This document shows, one piece after another, positions 1 through 8,345 of a stretch of DNA of 64,000 nt. The notes beneath the pieces are model-generated. The model made no database searches. It saw only the letters and a list, made by a program, of their open reading frames with translations, and was not told where the DNA came from. Position numbers and translations under genes: made by a program. The DNA lies in NCBI GenBank assembly GCA_019636655.1, contig JAHBXB010000007.1:62001-126000 (forward strand), given 5' to 3'. How positions within the stretch are numbered: the first letter of the stretch is position 1; each line of letters opens with the position of its first letter. The stretch is from Phycisphaeraceae bacterium (GTDB lineage Bacteria > Planctomycetota > Phycisphaerae > Phycisphaerales > UBA1924).

Positions 1-200
1 TCGTCGAGTTCAGCAACGATGAGCACGCTCGGGCCGCGATCACCGGCCTGAACGGCAAGAACATCGATGGTCGCGACCTGACCGTCAACGAGGCCAAGCC
101 GCGCGAGGCGGGTGGCGGCGGTGGTGGTCGCGGCGGTCGCGGCGGGTTCGGCGGCGGCGGTGGCGGCGGTCGCTCCGGCGGCGGCCGCGGCGGCTGGTAA
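1..200 (+). CDS. RNA-binding protein, RRM and Gly/Arg-rich tail (5' partial)
   Basis: The frame enters at base 3 and ends with TAA at 198-200, giving the last 65 residues. The visible start, VEF followed by a helix and then IDGRDLTVNEA, fits the last helix and strand of an RNA recognition motif. A tail of about 30 residues made almost only of Gly with regular Arg (RGG-type) and a final Trp follows. Small bacterial RRM proteins of this shape, common in cyanobacteria and planctomycetes, bind single-stranded RNA and are often cold-induced; that role is family knowledge. The N-terminus with the RNP motifs lies outside the window. A strong terminator follows 34 bases after the stop. Confidence 0.85.
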   Translation, partial: VEFSNDEHARAAITGLNGKNIDGRDLTVNEAKPREAGGGGGGRGGRGGFGGGGGGGRSGGGRGGW

Positions 201-234
201 TCAGCGGTCGAACAGATGATCTGATTTCAAGGAG

Positions 235-261
235 CCGGGGCCCGAGTGGGCCCCGGTTTTT
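235..261 (+). terminator. Rho-independent terminator of the RRM gene
   Basis: A perfect 9-bp stem (CCGGGGCCC with GGGCCCCGG) closes a GAGT loop and is followed at once by five T. It lies just after the RRM gene and abuts the 3' end of the convergent gene at 261-821. Confidence 0.9.
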
Positions 262-821
262 CATTGGGCCGGCGGGCTGGGGGCCGGGTGGCTGTCACCG
301 CCCGCGGCGAGGTAGATCGCGGCGAGCAGGTCGTCGGCGCGGGGGGTGCAGAGGAGGACTCGGCGGCCGCTGCGGAGGCTGATGCGCAGGGCGCGGCGGG
401 CGCCCATGGAGTAGACCCAGCCGGTCCTGGGGACCCAGTGGAGTCCGACACTGCTCATGCCCGCCCAGGAATCGATGACCTCGCAGCGGTCGATGCGGGC
501 GAAGGGGATCGTGGTGCGCCAGATCGGGGTGAGGGAGGCGCGGATGTGACGCGGGTTGACGGCGATGGTGAGGCTGAGCCGGGAGATCAGGAGCGTCAGC
601 GAGAGAATGAAGGACGCGAAGACGCCGAGTGCGATGGTCTGCGGCCAGGTGGAGCCGCCGGTGCGGGGCGAGAGGACCAGGACCACCAGAATGACTACCA
701 CGGCGGGCATCGTGGCGATGGCGAAGAGCCACCGGGCCCACGTGGGCGGGTGCTGCACCTCGTAGAACAGCGGGGGGGCTTCGGTGGGGCCGGCGTGAGA
801 CTGTGGCGCGGTGGCGCTCAT
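261..821 (-). CDS. Two-TM membrane protein with PH-like domain
   Basis: A 186-residue protein of no firmly recognised family. After a Pro-rich N-terminus there are two close hydrophobic segments (about residues 30-51 and 61-83). A soluble, beta-rich stretch follows, with the I-x-R-C-E-V-I-D pattern near 115 and a Gly-Trp-Val-Tyr turn. Two N-terminal helices followed by such a domain is the layout of bacterial PH-like (bPH) membrane proteins, so that is the most likely fold; function is unknown. It converges on the RRM gene and diverges from the small gene at 913. Confidence 0.65.
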   Translation of the reverse strand: MSATAPQSHAGPTEAPPLFYEVQHPPTWARWLFAIATMPAVVVILVVLVLSPRTGGSTWPQTIALGVFASFILSLTLLISRLSLTIAVNPRHIRASLTPIWRTTIPFARIDRCEVIDSWAGMSSVGLHWVPRTGWVYSMGARRALRISLRSGRRVLLCTPRADDLLAAIYLAAGGDSHPAPSPPAQ

Positions 822-912
822 GCACTATCCTTGGGAGGCGGGCTCGTTTGCGTTCGTGCGGAGCCGCTGCGTTCTTTGGTCATCTGGCAGGAGTCGGCCG
901 GGAAAGGGTGCG

Positions 913-1200
913 ATGCCAACACCGCCTCGCAAATCGATCGCCCGATCTCTCGGGGAGTTCTTCGGTCACATTATCAAGGGGGCCGGGGCGGATGTGTCGC
1001 GCGATCGCAAGGTGGTGAGCCAGAAGGTCGAGGAGCAGACCAAGGACACGCCGGAGGGGAAGGTGACGCTGCGGCGGACGACGATCGAGGAGGTCGAGCT
1101 GCACCGCAGCCGTGAGAAGGATTTGGGCGCTGGGGACGGGGGCGGTGGTGGTGGGAGCGGGGGGGCGCGGCGCGAAGGCGGGGGATCTCGCGAGGGGTGA
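913..1200 (+). CDS. Small conserved planctomycete-type protein (VTLRRTTIEEVE)
   Basis: A 95-residue soluble protein. The start at 913 was chosen because an AAAGGG Shine-Dalgarno lies just upstream and the sequence from there (SIARSLGEFFGHIIKG) is well ordered, while residues from earlier in-frame starts are not. The middle holds a Lys/Glu-rich stretch ending in GKVTLRRTTIEEVEL, a motif I associate with short uncharacterised planctomycete proteins. The C-terminus is a Gly/Arg-rich tail. Its TGA overlaps the GTG of the downstream glycosyltransferase (GTGA at 1197-1200), implying translational coupling. No function is known to me. Confidence 0.75.
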   Translation: MPTPPRKSIARSLGEFFGHIIKGAGADVSRDRKVVSQKVEEQTKDTPEGKVTLRRTTIEEVELHRSREKDLGAGDGGGGGGSGGARREGGGSREG

Positions 1201-2510
1201 CGCCGCGGATGAGAGTGCTGCTGACCACGCTTGGCTCTCACGGGGACGTGCATCCGTTCATGGCGATGGCGCGGGCGCTCGCGGCGCGCGGGCACGAGCC
1301 CGCGTTGCTGATCAACCCGGCGTTTGAATCGCAGGCCGGTGACGAGGGGATCCCGCTGTACCCGCTGGGGGACCGGGTGGACCTCAAGGAACTCATCGCC
1401 GGCAGCCGGGCGATGGACCCGATGGTTGGGCCGATGGTGGTCTTCCGGCGCCTGCTGCTGCCGCATGTGCCGCTGATCATCCAGCGGATGCGGGAGACGA
1501 TCCGGGAGTTCAGGCCGGATGTGATCGTGTCGCACTCGATTTGCCTCGGCGTGCCGTGGGTGGCGAGGGAGGCGGGGATCCCGCTGGCGATCGCGGGGCT
1601 GGCGCCCATCGCGTGGATGAACCCGGGCTCGCGTCCGGTGCTGCGTCCGACGTCGAGCGCCGAGCCGGCGGGGTGGACGGTGCGGCTCAACCTTGCGGTG
1701 GCGCGGGGGCTGCTGAGGGTGCTGCTGGACCCGGCGCTGAACCGGGTCCGGCGGGAGATGGGGCTGCCCAAGCAGAAGAACATCTACCTGTCGCACACGC
1801 TGGGCGGGGATGTGAACCTGGGCCTGTGGTCGCCGCGATTCTGCCCGCCGATCGAGGGCGATCCGCCGACGGGGCGGATCTGCGGCTTCCCGTGGTTTGA
1901 CCGGCACGCAGCGAACGAGGCGGATGCGGGTGAGGTCGAGGGGTTCATGGGTGACGGGGAGCCGCCGATCGTGTTCTCGCTGGGCACGGCGGCGGTGCAT
2001 GCGAGCGGGCGGTTCTACGAGCACGCGGCGCAGGCGTGCCGGCTGCTGGGCCGGCGGGGTGTGCTGCTGGTGGGGCGGACCGAGTATGCACCGCGGGGCC
2101 TGCCGCCGACGGTGCGGGCATTCACGTACGCGCCGTTCTCCACGGTGCTGCCGCGTGCCGCGGCGACGGTTCACCACGCGGGGATCGGCACAACGGCGCA
2201 GACGCTGCGCTCGGGCCGGCCGTCGCTGGCGTGTCCGCTGGCGCACGACCAGTTCGACAACGGAGCGAGGCTGGTGCGGCTTGGGGTCGGTGGGATGCTC
2301 CCCCACGCCAGGGCCACGGCGCCGCGGCTGTGCGAGGCGCTGCGGGGAATACTCGAGGATGACGGCGTGTGTCGGCGCGCGGCGAGCCTGGGCGAGATGG
2401 TGGCCGCGGAGGATGGCGCGGCGCGTGCGGTCGAGCACCTGGAGGCGCTCCATGCGAATGGCGAGTCACCCCGATCGGGTGTGGAATACAACGCCGGTCT
2501 GGTGCGGTAG
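1197..2510 (+). CDS. Glycosyltransferase, GT1/UGT-like (GT-B fold)
   Basis: A 437-residue protein with both halves of a GT-B glycosyltransferase. The N-terminal Rossmann domain opens with TLGSHGDVHPFMAMARAL, the classic acceptor-side motif of the UGT/sterol-glucosyltransferase and macrolide-glycosyltransferase group. The C-terminal donor domain carries HHAGIGTTAQTLRSGRP...P.AHDQFDN.AR, the nucleotide-sugar signature. It probably transfers a sugar from a UDP-sugar to a lipid or small-molecule acceptor; the acceptor cannot be told from sequence. GTG at 1197 overlaps the previous stop; an ATG at 1209, four codons on, is an alternative. Probably co-transcribed with the gene at 913. Confidence 0.88.
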   Translation: MTPRMRVLLTTLGSHGDVHPFMAMARALAARGHEPALLINPAFESQAGDEGIPLYPLGDRVDLKELIAGSRAMDPMVGPMVVFRRLLLPHVPLIIQRMRETIREFRPDVIVSHSICLGVPWVAREAGIPLAIAGLAPIAWMNPGSRPVLRPTSSAEPAGWTVRLNLAVARGLLRVLLDPALNRVRREMGLPKQKNIYLSHTLGGDVNLGLWSPRFCPPIEGDPPTGRICGFPWFDRHAANEADAGEVEGFMGDGEPPIVFSLGTAAVHASGRFYEHAAQACRLLGRRGVLLVGRTEYAPRGLPPTVRAFTYAPFSTVLPRAAATVHHAGIGTTAQTLRSGRPSLACPLAHDQFDNGARLVRLGVGGMLPHARATAPRLCEALRGILEDDGVCRRAASLGEMVAAEDGAARAVEHLEALHANGESPRSGVEYNAGLVR

Positions 2511-2520
2511 CCCGTTCAAG

Positions 2521-2526
2521 TATCAT
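2521..2526 (+). promoter_or_regulatory. Candidate -10 element (TATCAT) for the 2560 lipoprotein
   Basis: TATCAT lies 33 bases before the ATG in the 49-base gap after the glycosyltransferase stop. The same hexamer forms the -10 of the strong promoter at 46951. No convincing -35 was seen at 16-18 bases. Confidence 0.35.
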
Positions 2527-2559
2527 CGGGGCGTGGTGGGGGCACTCTGGAGGTGGACG

Positions 2560-3039
2560 ATGACGACCCATGCGAATCGGTGCTGGATCCAGGTGATCGC
2601 GGCGGCCGTGCTCGGTGCGCTGCTCGCGGGTTGCTCCGCGAGCCGCCCGAGCGTGAGCATTTCCAACGAGTCCGATGCGATGCTCGGCGCGCGGATCTGG
2701 GTGGGCCAGCGGGGCACGAACGAGACGGGGTCGCGCCGGAGCGCCCGGGTGGTGGAGATCAAGCCCGGGTCCACGAAGCAGTTCTGGGTGAGCGAGACGG
2801 CCGGGTTCGTCTCCGCCGCGGAGTCGTACGTGCAGGCGGAGGTGTGGACGATCGATGCGTCGTTCGAGCCGTCGGTGTTCTACTGGTACGAGATCCTGCC
2901 GCCGGCGCCGTACTCGATCACGATCACGGGCACGCGGGATTCGCTGGAGGCCTCGCGCAACGGCGATGGGAGGGTGATCCCGGTGCCGCGCGAGATGTGG
3001 ATCCAATCGGGGTACTCGGGCTCGGCGGCGAACCCATAG
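2560..3039 (+). CDS. Putative lipoprotein, beta-rich
   Basis: A 159-residue protein whose start at 2560 is supported by a GGAGG 5 bases upstream. Residues 1-28 form a lipoprotein signal: Lys/Arg-poor start, hydrophobic run, then LLAGC. The mature part is beta-rich with no motif I can name; its SNESDAMLGARIWVG... opening and EIKPGSTKQFWVSE strand suggest a small beta-sandwich. Likely anchored to the outer or inner membrane on the periplasmic side. It is followed by a bidirectional terminator shared with ftsK. Confidence 0.75.
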   Translation: MTTHANRCWIQVIAAAVLGALLAGCSASRPSVSISNESDAMLGARIWVGQRGTNETGSRRSARVVEIKPGSTKQFWVSETAGFVSAAESYVQAEVWTIDASFEPSVFYWYEILPPAPYSITITGTRDSLEASRNGDGRVIPVPREMWIQSGYSGSAANP

Positions 3040-3068
3040 ATCGAAGACTCGTCGAATCGATACCAATG

Positions 3069-3097
3069 AAAAAAGGCAGGCCTCGGCCTGCCCTTTT
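3069..3097. terminator. Bidirectional terminator between lipoprotein gene and ftsK
   Basis: An 8-bp repeat pair (GGCAGGCC and GGCCTGCC, central TC) is flanked by A6 on the left and TTTT on the right, so it can terminate transcripts from both convergent genes. Confidence 0.85.
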
Positions 3098-3119
3098 CAG
3101 TTGGGACCAGATCGGTGAC

Positions 3120-5948
3120 TCAGATGATCGAGTCGTCGTCGTCGCGCCGGGGAACGGTCGTGTGGCGCTCGTCGCCGTCCTCGTCCTGGAACGCATCCTC
3201 GAAGGGGTCCTCGGAGTCGGAGCGGGCGCCGCTGACGGCGTCGGCGAGTGACAGCCGCTGAGGGGAGGGCTCGGACGCCGAGGCGTCCGGAGGGCCGCCG
3301 GCCTGGGCGTCGGCCTCGGCCTGGGCCTTGAGGGCGTGCCACTCGTCGAGGGACATCATGACCTCGCGGGCGACGGTGCCCTTGTGAGCGCCGAGGATGC
3401 CGGCCTCGCCCATCATCTCGACGAGCCGGGCGGCGCGGGTGTAGCCGATGGCGAGGCGGCGCTGGAGCATGGAGACCGAGCCGAGGCGCGTCTCGAGGAC
3501 GATCTCGACGGCTTTGTCGAAGAGGTCGTCCTCCTGGGCGTTCATGAAGCCGTCGCGGGCGGCCTCGGCCGCGGCGCCGGCGGAGCGGAGCTGGATGAGT
3601 TGGCGCTCGTAGGTCGGGGTGGCGATGGTCCGCATGAACTTGACGGCCTTGCGGATCTCGGCGTCGTCGACGAGGGTGCCTTGGGCGCGGGTGAGCTTGC
3701 TGGAGCGCGGCGAGAGGTAGAGCATGTCGCCCTGGCCCAGGAGCAGCTCGCCGCCCTTCTGATCGAGGACGATGCGGGAGTCCATGCCGCTGGCCACCTT
3801 GAACGAAATGCGGGCTGGCATGTTGGACTTGATGAGGCCGGTGACGACGTTGGCCTGGGGCCGCTGCGTGGCGACGATGAGGTGGATGCCGACGGCACGC
3901 GCCTTCTGGGCGATGCGGACGATGAACTGCTCGACTTCCTTGTTGGTGATGATGAGGTCGGCCAGCTCGTCGATGACGAAGACCATGTAGGGAAGCTTGC
4001 GGGGGATGCGGGCCTCTTCGTCCGGCGTGGCGGGGTTGAAGCGCTCCTTCAGTTCCTCCCAGGGGAGGGAGTTGTAGCTGGTGATGTCGCGGCAGGCGGC
4101 TTCGGCGAGGAGTTCGTAGCGCTCGTCCATCTTGCCCACCGCCCACTCCAGGATGGCGGCGGCCTTGGCCATGTCGGTGACGACCGGGCACATGAGGTGG
4201 GGGATGTCCTTGAACTGGTTGAGCTCGACCATCTTGGGGTCGACCAGCACAAGCTTGAGCTCGTTGGGCTTGCGCGTGTAGAGGAAGGACATGATGACGG
4301 TGTTCATGCACACCGACTTGCCCGAGCCGGTCGTGCCGGCGATGAGCAGGTGAGGCATCGAAGCGAGGTCGGCGACCAGCGGCTCGCCGGCGGCGTCCTT
4401 GCCCAAGAACATCGGGAGGGCCATCTTGCTGGCGGCCTCGGAGCGGGTCATGAGTTCCTTGAGGCGGACCTTCTCCTTGATGGCGTTGGGGACCTCGATG
4501 CCGACGGTGTCGCGCCCGGCCGTGTTGGGGACGATGCGGATGTTGATGGCCTTGAGGGCCCGGGCGAGGTCGGAGGCGACCGACTGCAGGACGGCGCCCT
4601 TGGTGCCGGGGGCGAGGCGGATCTCGTAGTTGGTGATGACCGGGCCCGACTCGATGCCGACGACCTCGCCGTCGATGCGGTACTCGGCCAGGGCGCGGCC
4701 GAGGATCTCGGCCTGCTCGCGGACGAAGGCCTCCATGCGCTCGGAGTAGTTGACCTCCGGGTCTTCGAGGATGTCCAGGCCCGGGAACTGGTAGCCCTCC
4801 AGTTCCGAGGCGTTCTGGATGTCGCGCATGTCCTCTTCGGTCGCGGCGCGGGTGGTCGCGGAGGCGAAGCGGAGGGGGAGCCGGGCGATCTTCGCGCGGA
4901 GCGCCTCGGGGTCGTACGTGCGTGGCTGGGCGGGCTCGGCGTCGTCGGCCGCGGCGGGTTCGGTGTCGTCCTCAACGGGCGGGTAGGGGTCGACCGCTTC
5001 GGCGACGGGGCGGGCGCGCCGGGCCTTGGCGGCGGCCTTCTGGTGGGCGCGGGCCTCGGCGGTCTCGAGCGCGGCCTCCTCGTCTTCATCGACGGTGATG
5101 GACTCATCGCCGAACTCGAGCATGGGCTCGTCGTCATCGTCGGGTTCGGCGGTGCGGGCACGGCGCGGCTTCTCTTCGCGGCCGGGGATCTCTTCATCAT
5201 CGTCGAGGTCGTTGAGGCGGACCTCGGGGTCGGTTCCGGCGGTGGCGAGGCGGGCGGCGACGACCGATTCGACCTTGGCTCGGGCCACTCCCCCCACGGA
5301 CGCCGCGAGCCGGGCGACGGGCCGGCCGGCGCTGATGACCGCCTTGCCCGCCCACAGGGCCGCGACGAGGGCCCAGGCGTCGAGGGCGACGACAGCGCCG
5401 ACCATGAACACCAGGGAGAGGATCATGAACGCGCCGAGGGCGTTGAACCGGGTGGTCAGTTCGTGGGTGCCCACCGTGCCGATCAGGCCGCCGCCGAGGC
5501 CGCGGACCGGGCCGGAGTTGGGCAGCAGCAGGGCCTGGATCGCCGCGAACGAGCCGGCCATGAGGAAGGCGCCCAGGAAGCGGACGCCGAGGTGACCGAC
5601 GCGCTTGCCCGCGGCCATGATGGAGAGGTGCAGGCCCCAGAGGAGCATGAGGACCCAGACACCCAGGCCGAGCATCTCGTAGGAGTAGTACGCCGCCGCG
5701 GCGCCGACACGGCCGCACCAGTTGGCGACCGGGTCGTTGGCCGGGGTCACGATCGGGGATGGGGGGTCGGCGAGGTTGAATGTGACGGCGCTGACCGCCA
5801 GGAACAGCCAGCACGCGGCCAGGGCCATCCAGAAGACCCGTCGCCAGAGGAGCGAAGGGTCATGGGAGGAGGAGGCGGACTTGGACGCGCGCGCGGAGGA
5901 AGCCCCGAGGGCCCGACCGGCGGATCGGGAAAGTGCACTCTCAGCCAT
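3120..5948 (-). CDS. ftsK: DNA translocase FtsK/SpoIIIE
   Basis: A 942-residue chromosome-segregation ATPase acting at the division septum. The N-terminal quarter has four membrane segments (between about residues 35 and 185). A long acidic and Ala-rich linker follows (about 225-350), with many DDDE and EEA runs. The motor domain has Walker A GTTGSGKS near residue 540 and Walker B VFVIDELADL. The C-terminal gamma winged-helix domain, which reads KOPS-type polarity sites in the family, is seen as LGSVSMLQRRLAIGYTRAA (about 812-875). Length and order are typical. The ATG at 5948 has no Shine-Dalgarno; no better start was seen. It is monocistronic and ends at the shared terminator. Confidence 0.97.
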   Translation of the reverse strand: MAESALSRSAGRALGASSARASKSASSSHDPSLLWRRVFWMALAACWLFLAVSAVTFNLADPPSPIVTPANDPVANWCGRVGAAAAYYSYEMLGLGVWVLMLLWGLHLSIMAAGKRVGHLGVRFLGAFLMAGSFAAIQALLLPNSGPVRGLGGGLIGTVGTHELTTRFNALGAFMILSLVFMVGAVVALDAWALVAALWAGKAVISAGRPVARLAASVGGVARAKVESVVAARLATAGTDPEVRLNDLDDDEEIPGREEKPRRARTAEPDDDDEPMLEFGDESITVDEDEEAALETAEARAHQKAAAKARRARPVAEAVDPYPPVEDDTEPAAADDAEPAQPRTYDPEALRAKIARLPLRFASATTRAATEEDMRDIQNASELEGYQFPGLDILEDPEVNYSERMEAFVREQAEILGRALAEYRIDGEVVGIESGPVITNYEIRLAPGTKGAVLQSVASDLARALKAINIRIVPNTAGRDTVGIEVPNAIKEKVRLKELMTRSEAASKMALPMFLGKDAAGEPLVADLASMPHLLIAGTTGSGKSVCMNTVIMSFLYTRKPNELKLVLVDPKMVELNQFKDIPHLMCPVVTDMAKAAAILEWAVGKMDERYELLAEAACRDITSYNSLPWEELKERFNPATPDEEARIPRKLPYMVFVIDELADLIITNKEVEQFIVRIAQKARAVGIHLIVATQRPQANVVTGLIKSNMPARISFKVASGMDSRIVLDQKGGELLLGQGDMLYLSPRSSKLTRAQGTLVDDAEIRKAVKFMRTIATPTYERQLIQLRSAGAAAEAARDGFMNAQEDDLFDKAVEIVLETRLGSVSMLQRRLAIGYTRAARLVEMMGEAGILGAHKGTVAREVMMSLDEWHALKAQAEADAQAGGPPDASASEPSPQRLSLADAVSGARSDSEDPFEDAFQDEDGDERHTTVPRRDDDDSII

Positions 5949-6234
5949 AAGAGGGGGGTTATCGGCCGGGTCGGCAAGGGGGGGTCAAAAGCCCGCCGGT
6001 GGGGCGTAGGCAATCGGCGTTCCCTATTCAGGGGGTGTTGAATGGGAAGTTCGTGCCACAGAAATGTGGGCTTCGGGCGCGAACCCTAGCCCGGTGGCTC
6101 ACACTGGCCACGAAACAGGCCGATTGAGTGGCAAGGCCGCACCCAGGAGTGTGGTGCCTCAAGCGGTTGTCGGACTGGACCAGGGAGTCTTGTCCTGGTT
6201 CTGTCTGGCGATCGATTTCACATGGATGTGACTG

Positions 6235-8298
6235 ATGAGTGCACCCAGCCTTCAGAAGGTCTTGTCGTGTTCGACCCTCCCGTCGCTTCCATCGGCCGCG
6301 GTGCGGCTGCTGGAACTGACGGCGGACCCGCACGTGACGATCACGCAGATCGCCGGGGCGATTCAGTCGGACCCGGCGATGGCGACGAAGGTCCTCAAGA
6401 CGGTGAACTCCTCGTACTACGCGCTGCAGCAGCCGTGCAGGACGATCCAGAGGGCGCTGGGGTACCTGGGGCTCAATACGGTCAAGTCGGTCGCGCTGGG
6501 CTTCAGCCTCGTGGAGTGCTCCAAGGGGGCGAGCAAGAGCGGGTTTGACCTGGACGCATACTGGCGGCGGGCGACCTTCTGTGCAGCCGGCGCGAAACGT
6601 CTGGCGACCGAGACGCGGGCGTGCGATCCAGAGGAGGCATTCCTTGGAGCGCTGGTGCAGGACATCGGGATGCTCGCCTGCAACGCGACGTTCGGCCAGG
6701 ACTACGCGGCGGTGATCCACGAGGCGGGCGAGGACCACGACAGGCTTTTTACTACGGAGCGGCAGGCGCTCGGGTTCGACCACTGCTCGGCGGGCGAGGC
6801 GCTGGCGGAGCGGTGGAAACTGCCGCCGTCGCTGGTGCGGTGCATCGCTCGGCACCACCTCGCGGTGACCGAGAACAGCGAGTTCACGGCGCTGGTGCGG
6901 GTGGTGGCGCTGGCCGGTGTATTTGCCGGGGCGCTGACGCTCAAGAGCAACGGCGAGAAGATCGAGCGGGCCGGGGAGTGGGGCAAGTCATGGTTCGGGC
7001 TCACGTCGGAGCGGGTCGTCGGGCTGATCGAGTCTGCCGCCGCGGACGGCGCGGAGCTGGCTCGGGCGCTCGAAGTGCGGACGGGGGAGAACCCGGATAT
7101 CGCGGCAATCCTCGCCAGTGCGCAGGAGCGGCTCGTGATGCAGCAGATCGAGCTGCAGCACAACAACGAAGTGCTGGTAAAGCAGACCGTGACCGATGCG
7201 CTGACCGGGGCGTACAACCGGCGGTACTTCGACGATACGGTCAGTGCGGCGTTCAAGGCGGCGTGCCAGCCCGGGGGCTCGGTGTCGGTGCTGTTCATCG
7301 ATGCGGACAAGTTCAAGGCGGTCAACGACGAGCACGGGCACAAGGCGGGGGATGCGGTGCTGATGGAGCTGTCGCGGCGACTGGCCGAACACGTCGGCGA
7401 CGCCGGGGACGTGTGCCGGTACGGGGGCGAGGAGTTCGGCGTAATCCTGCCGGCATCGACGCTGGATCGCGCTATGGAGATGGCCGAATCGCTCCGCGCG
7501 GCCATGGAGGCGACGCCGGTGTCTCTCGAGGGGACCGGCGCGAAGGCACAGGCGATCAAGGTGACGATCAGCGTGGGGGTGGCGAGCATGGAGCCGGGAG
7601 CGGGGATCTCGTTCGCCAGCCCCGAAGCCCTGGTGCACGCCGCAGACCAGGGGGTCTACGCGGCCAAGCGAGGCGGGCGGAACCGGGTGTGCATGGCGAC
7701 CGAGGGTGCGATCGACACGGCCAGGGCGGCTCGGCCGCTGGCGCGGGCCGCATCGACGCCGCGAGACGAGAGCTCGGCGCGGGTCGCGATCGGCGGGACG
7801 CCGGCGGTGCACGCGGCAAGGCCGGGCGGGATCGTCAAGCAATCGCCTGCGTCCGCAGCGGCGGCGAAGCCTGCGTCGGGCACGCCGGTGATGGAGATCC
7901 TGCTGATCGAGGATGATCCGATGGCCGCGCACCTGATGTCGCTGCTCCTGCAGAAGCGGTGCAACGCGCGGGTGACGGTGACGGGTTCGTGCGAGGAGGC
8001 GCTGTCGGCGCTGGAGAAGGGCATCGGCCCTCGGAAGCGGCCGGACCTCATCCTGTGCGACATGCTGCTCCCGGGGATGAACGGCGAGCAGTTCGTGCGC
8101 GAGTTGCGGACGCGGCCGGTGTTCGGCATAACGCCGGTGATCGTGGTGTCGGCCTCCACCGAACAGGCGGACCGGGAGTTGTGCCTCAAGGCGGGCGCGA
8201 ACGCGTACGCCCTGAAGACCGAGATGTTGAGCGACTTTGATCGCTGGCTTGCGGGGGTCATCCAGACCATGTCCGGCGCGGCAAAGGCCGCGGCATAG
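6235..8298 (+). CDS. HDOD - GGDEF - receiver signalling protein
   Basis: A 687-residue cytoplasmic regulator with three domains. Residues about 8-215 are an HDOD domain (LPSLPSAAVRLLELTADP, then SDPAMATKVLKTVNSS). Residues about 310-480 are a GGDEF diguanylate cyclase with an intact GGEEF at 397-401 in RYGGEEFG. After an Ala-rich linker, residues 553-675 are a receiver domain with the acidic IEDD pair, phospho-acceptor Asp near 609 in CDMLLPGMNG, and the conserved Lys in ALKTE. The intact cyclase motif suggests c-di-GMP synthesis, inferred. A C-terminal receiver behind HDOD and GGDEF is an unusual order. No clear Shine-Dalgarno precedes 6235; the gene stands alone between ftsK and a convergent dehydrogenase. 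Confidence 0.92.
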   Translation: MSAPSLQKVLSCSTLPSLPSAAVRLLELTADPHVTITQIAGAIQSDPAMATKVLKTVNSSYYALQQPCRTIQRALGYLGLNTVKSVALGFSLVECSKGASKSGFDLDAYWRRATFCAAGAKRLATETRACDPEEAFLGALVQDIGMLACNATFGQDYAAVIHEAGEDHDRLFTTERQALGFDHCSAGEALAERWKLPPSLVRCIARHHLAVTENSEFTALVRVVALAGVFAGALTLKSNGEKIERAGEWGKSWFGLTSERVVGLIESAAADGAELARALEVRTGENPDIAAILASAQERLVMQQIELQHNNEVLVKQTVTDALTGAYNRRYFDDTVSAAFKAACQPGGSVSVLFIDADKFKAVNDEHGHKAGDAVLMELSRRLAEHVGDAGDVCRYGGEEFGVILPASTLDRAMEMAESLRAAMEATPVSLEGTGAKAQAIKVTISVGVASMEPGAGISFASPEALVHAADQGVYAAKRGGRNRVCMATEGAIDTARAARPLARAASTPRDESSARVAIGGTPAVHAARPGGIVKQSPASAAAAKPASGTPVMEILLIEDDPMAAHLMSLLLQKRCNARVTVTGSCEEALSALEKGIGPRKRPDLILCDMLLPGMNGEQFVRELRTRPVFGITPVIVVSASTEQADRELCLKAGANAYALKTEMLSDFDRWLAGVIQTMSGAAKAAA

Positions 8299-8345
8299 GA
8301 CGATTCGAAGTGGGCGTGTGCGTTGGCGGCGCGGTCCGGCTTTCC

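Noticed and set aside
966-2453. 495-residue Arg/His/Pro-rich frame opposite the glycosyltransferase
   Set aside because: Shadow frame; the plus-strand GT1 motifs are unambiguous.
3336-6041. 901-residue open frame opposite ftsK
   Set aside because: Gly/Asp/Val-rich mirror of a conserved gene in GC-rich DNA; no domain and no start signal.
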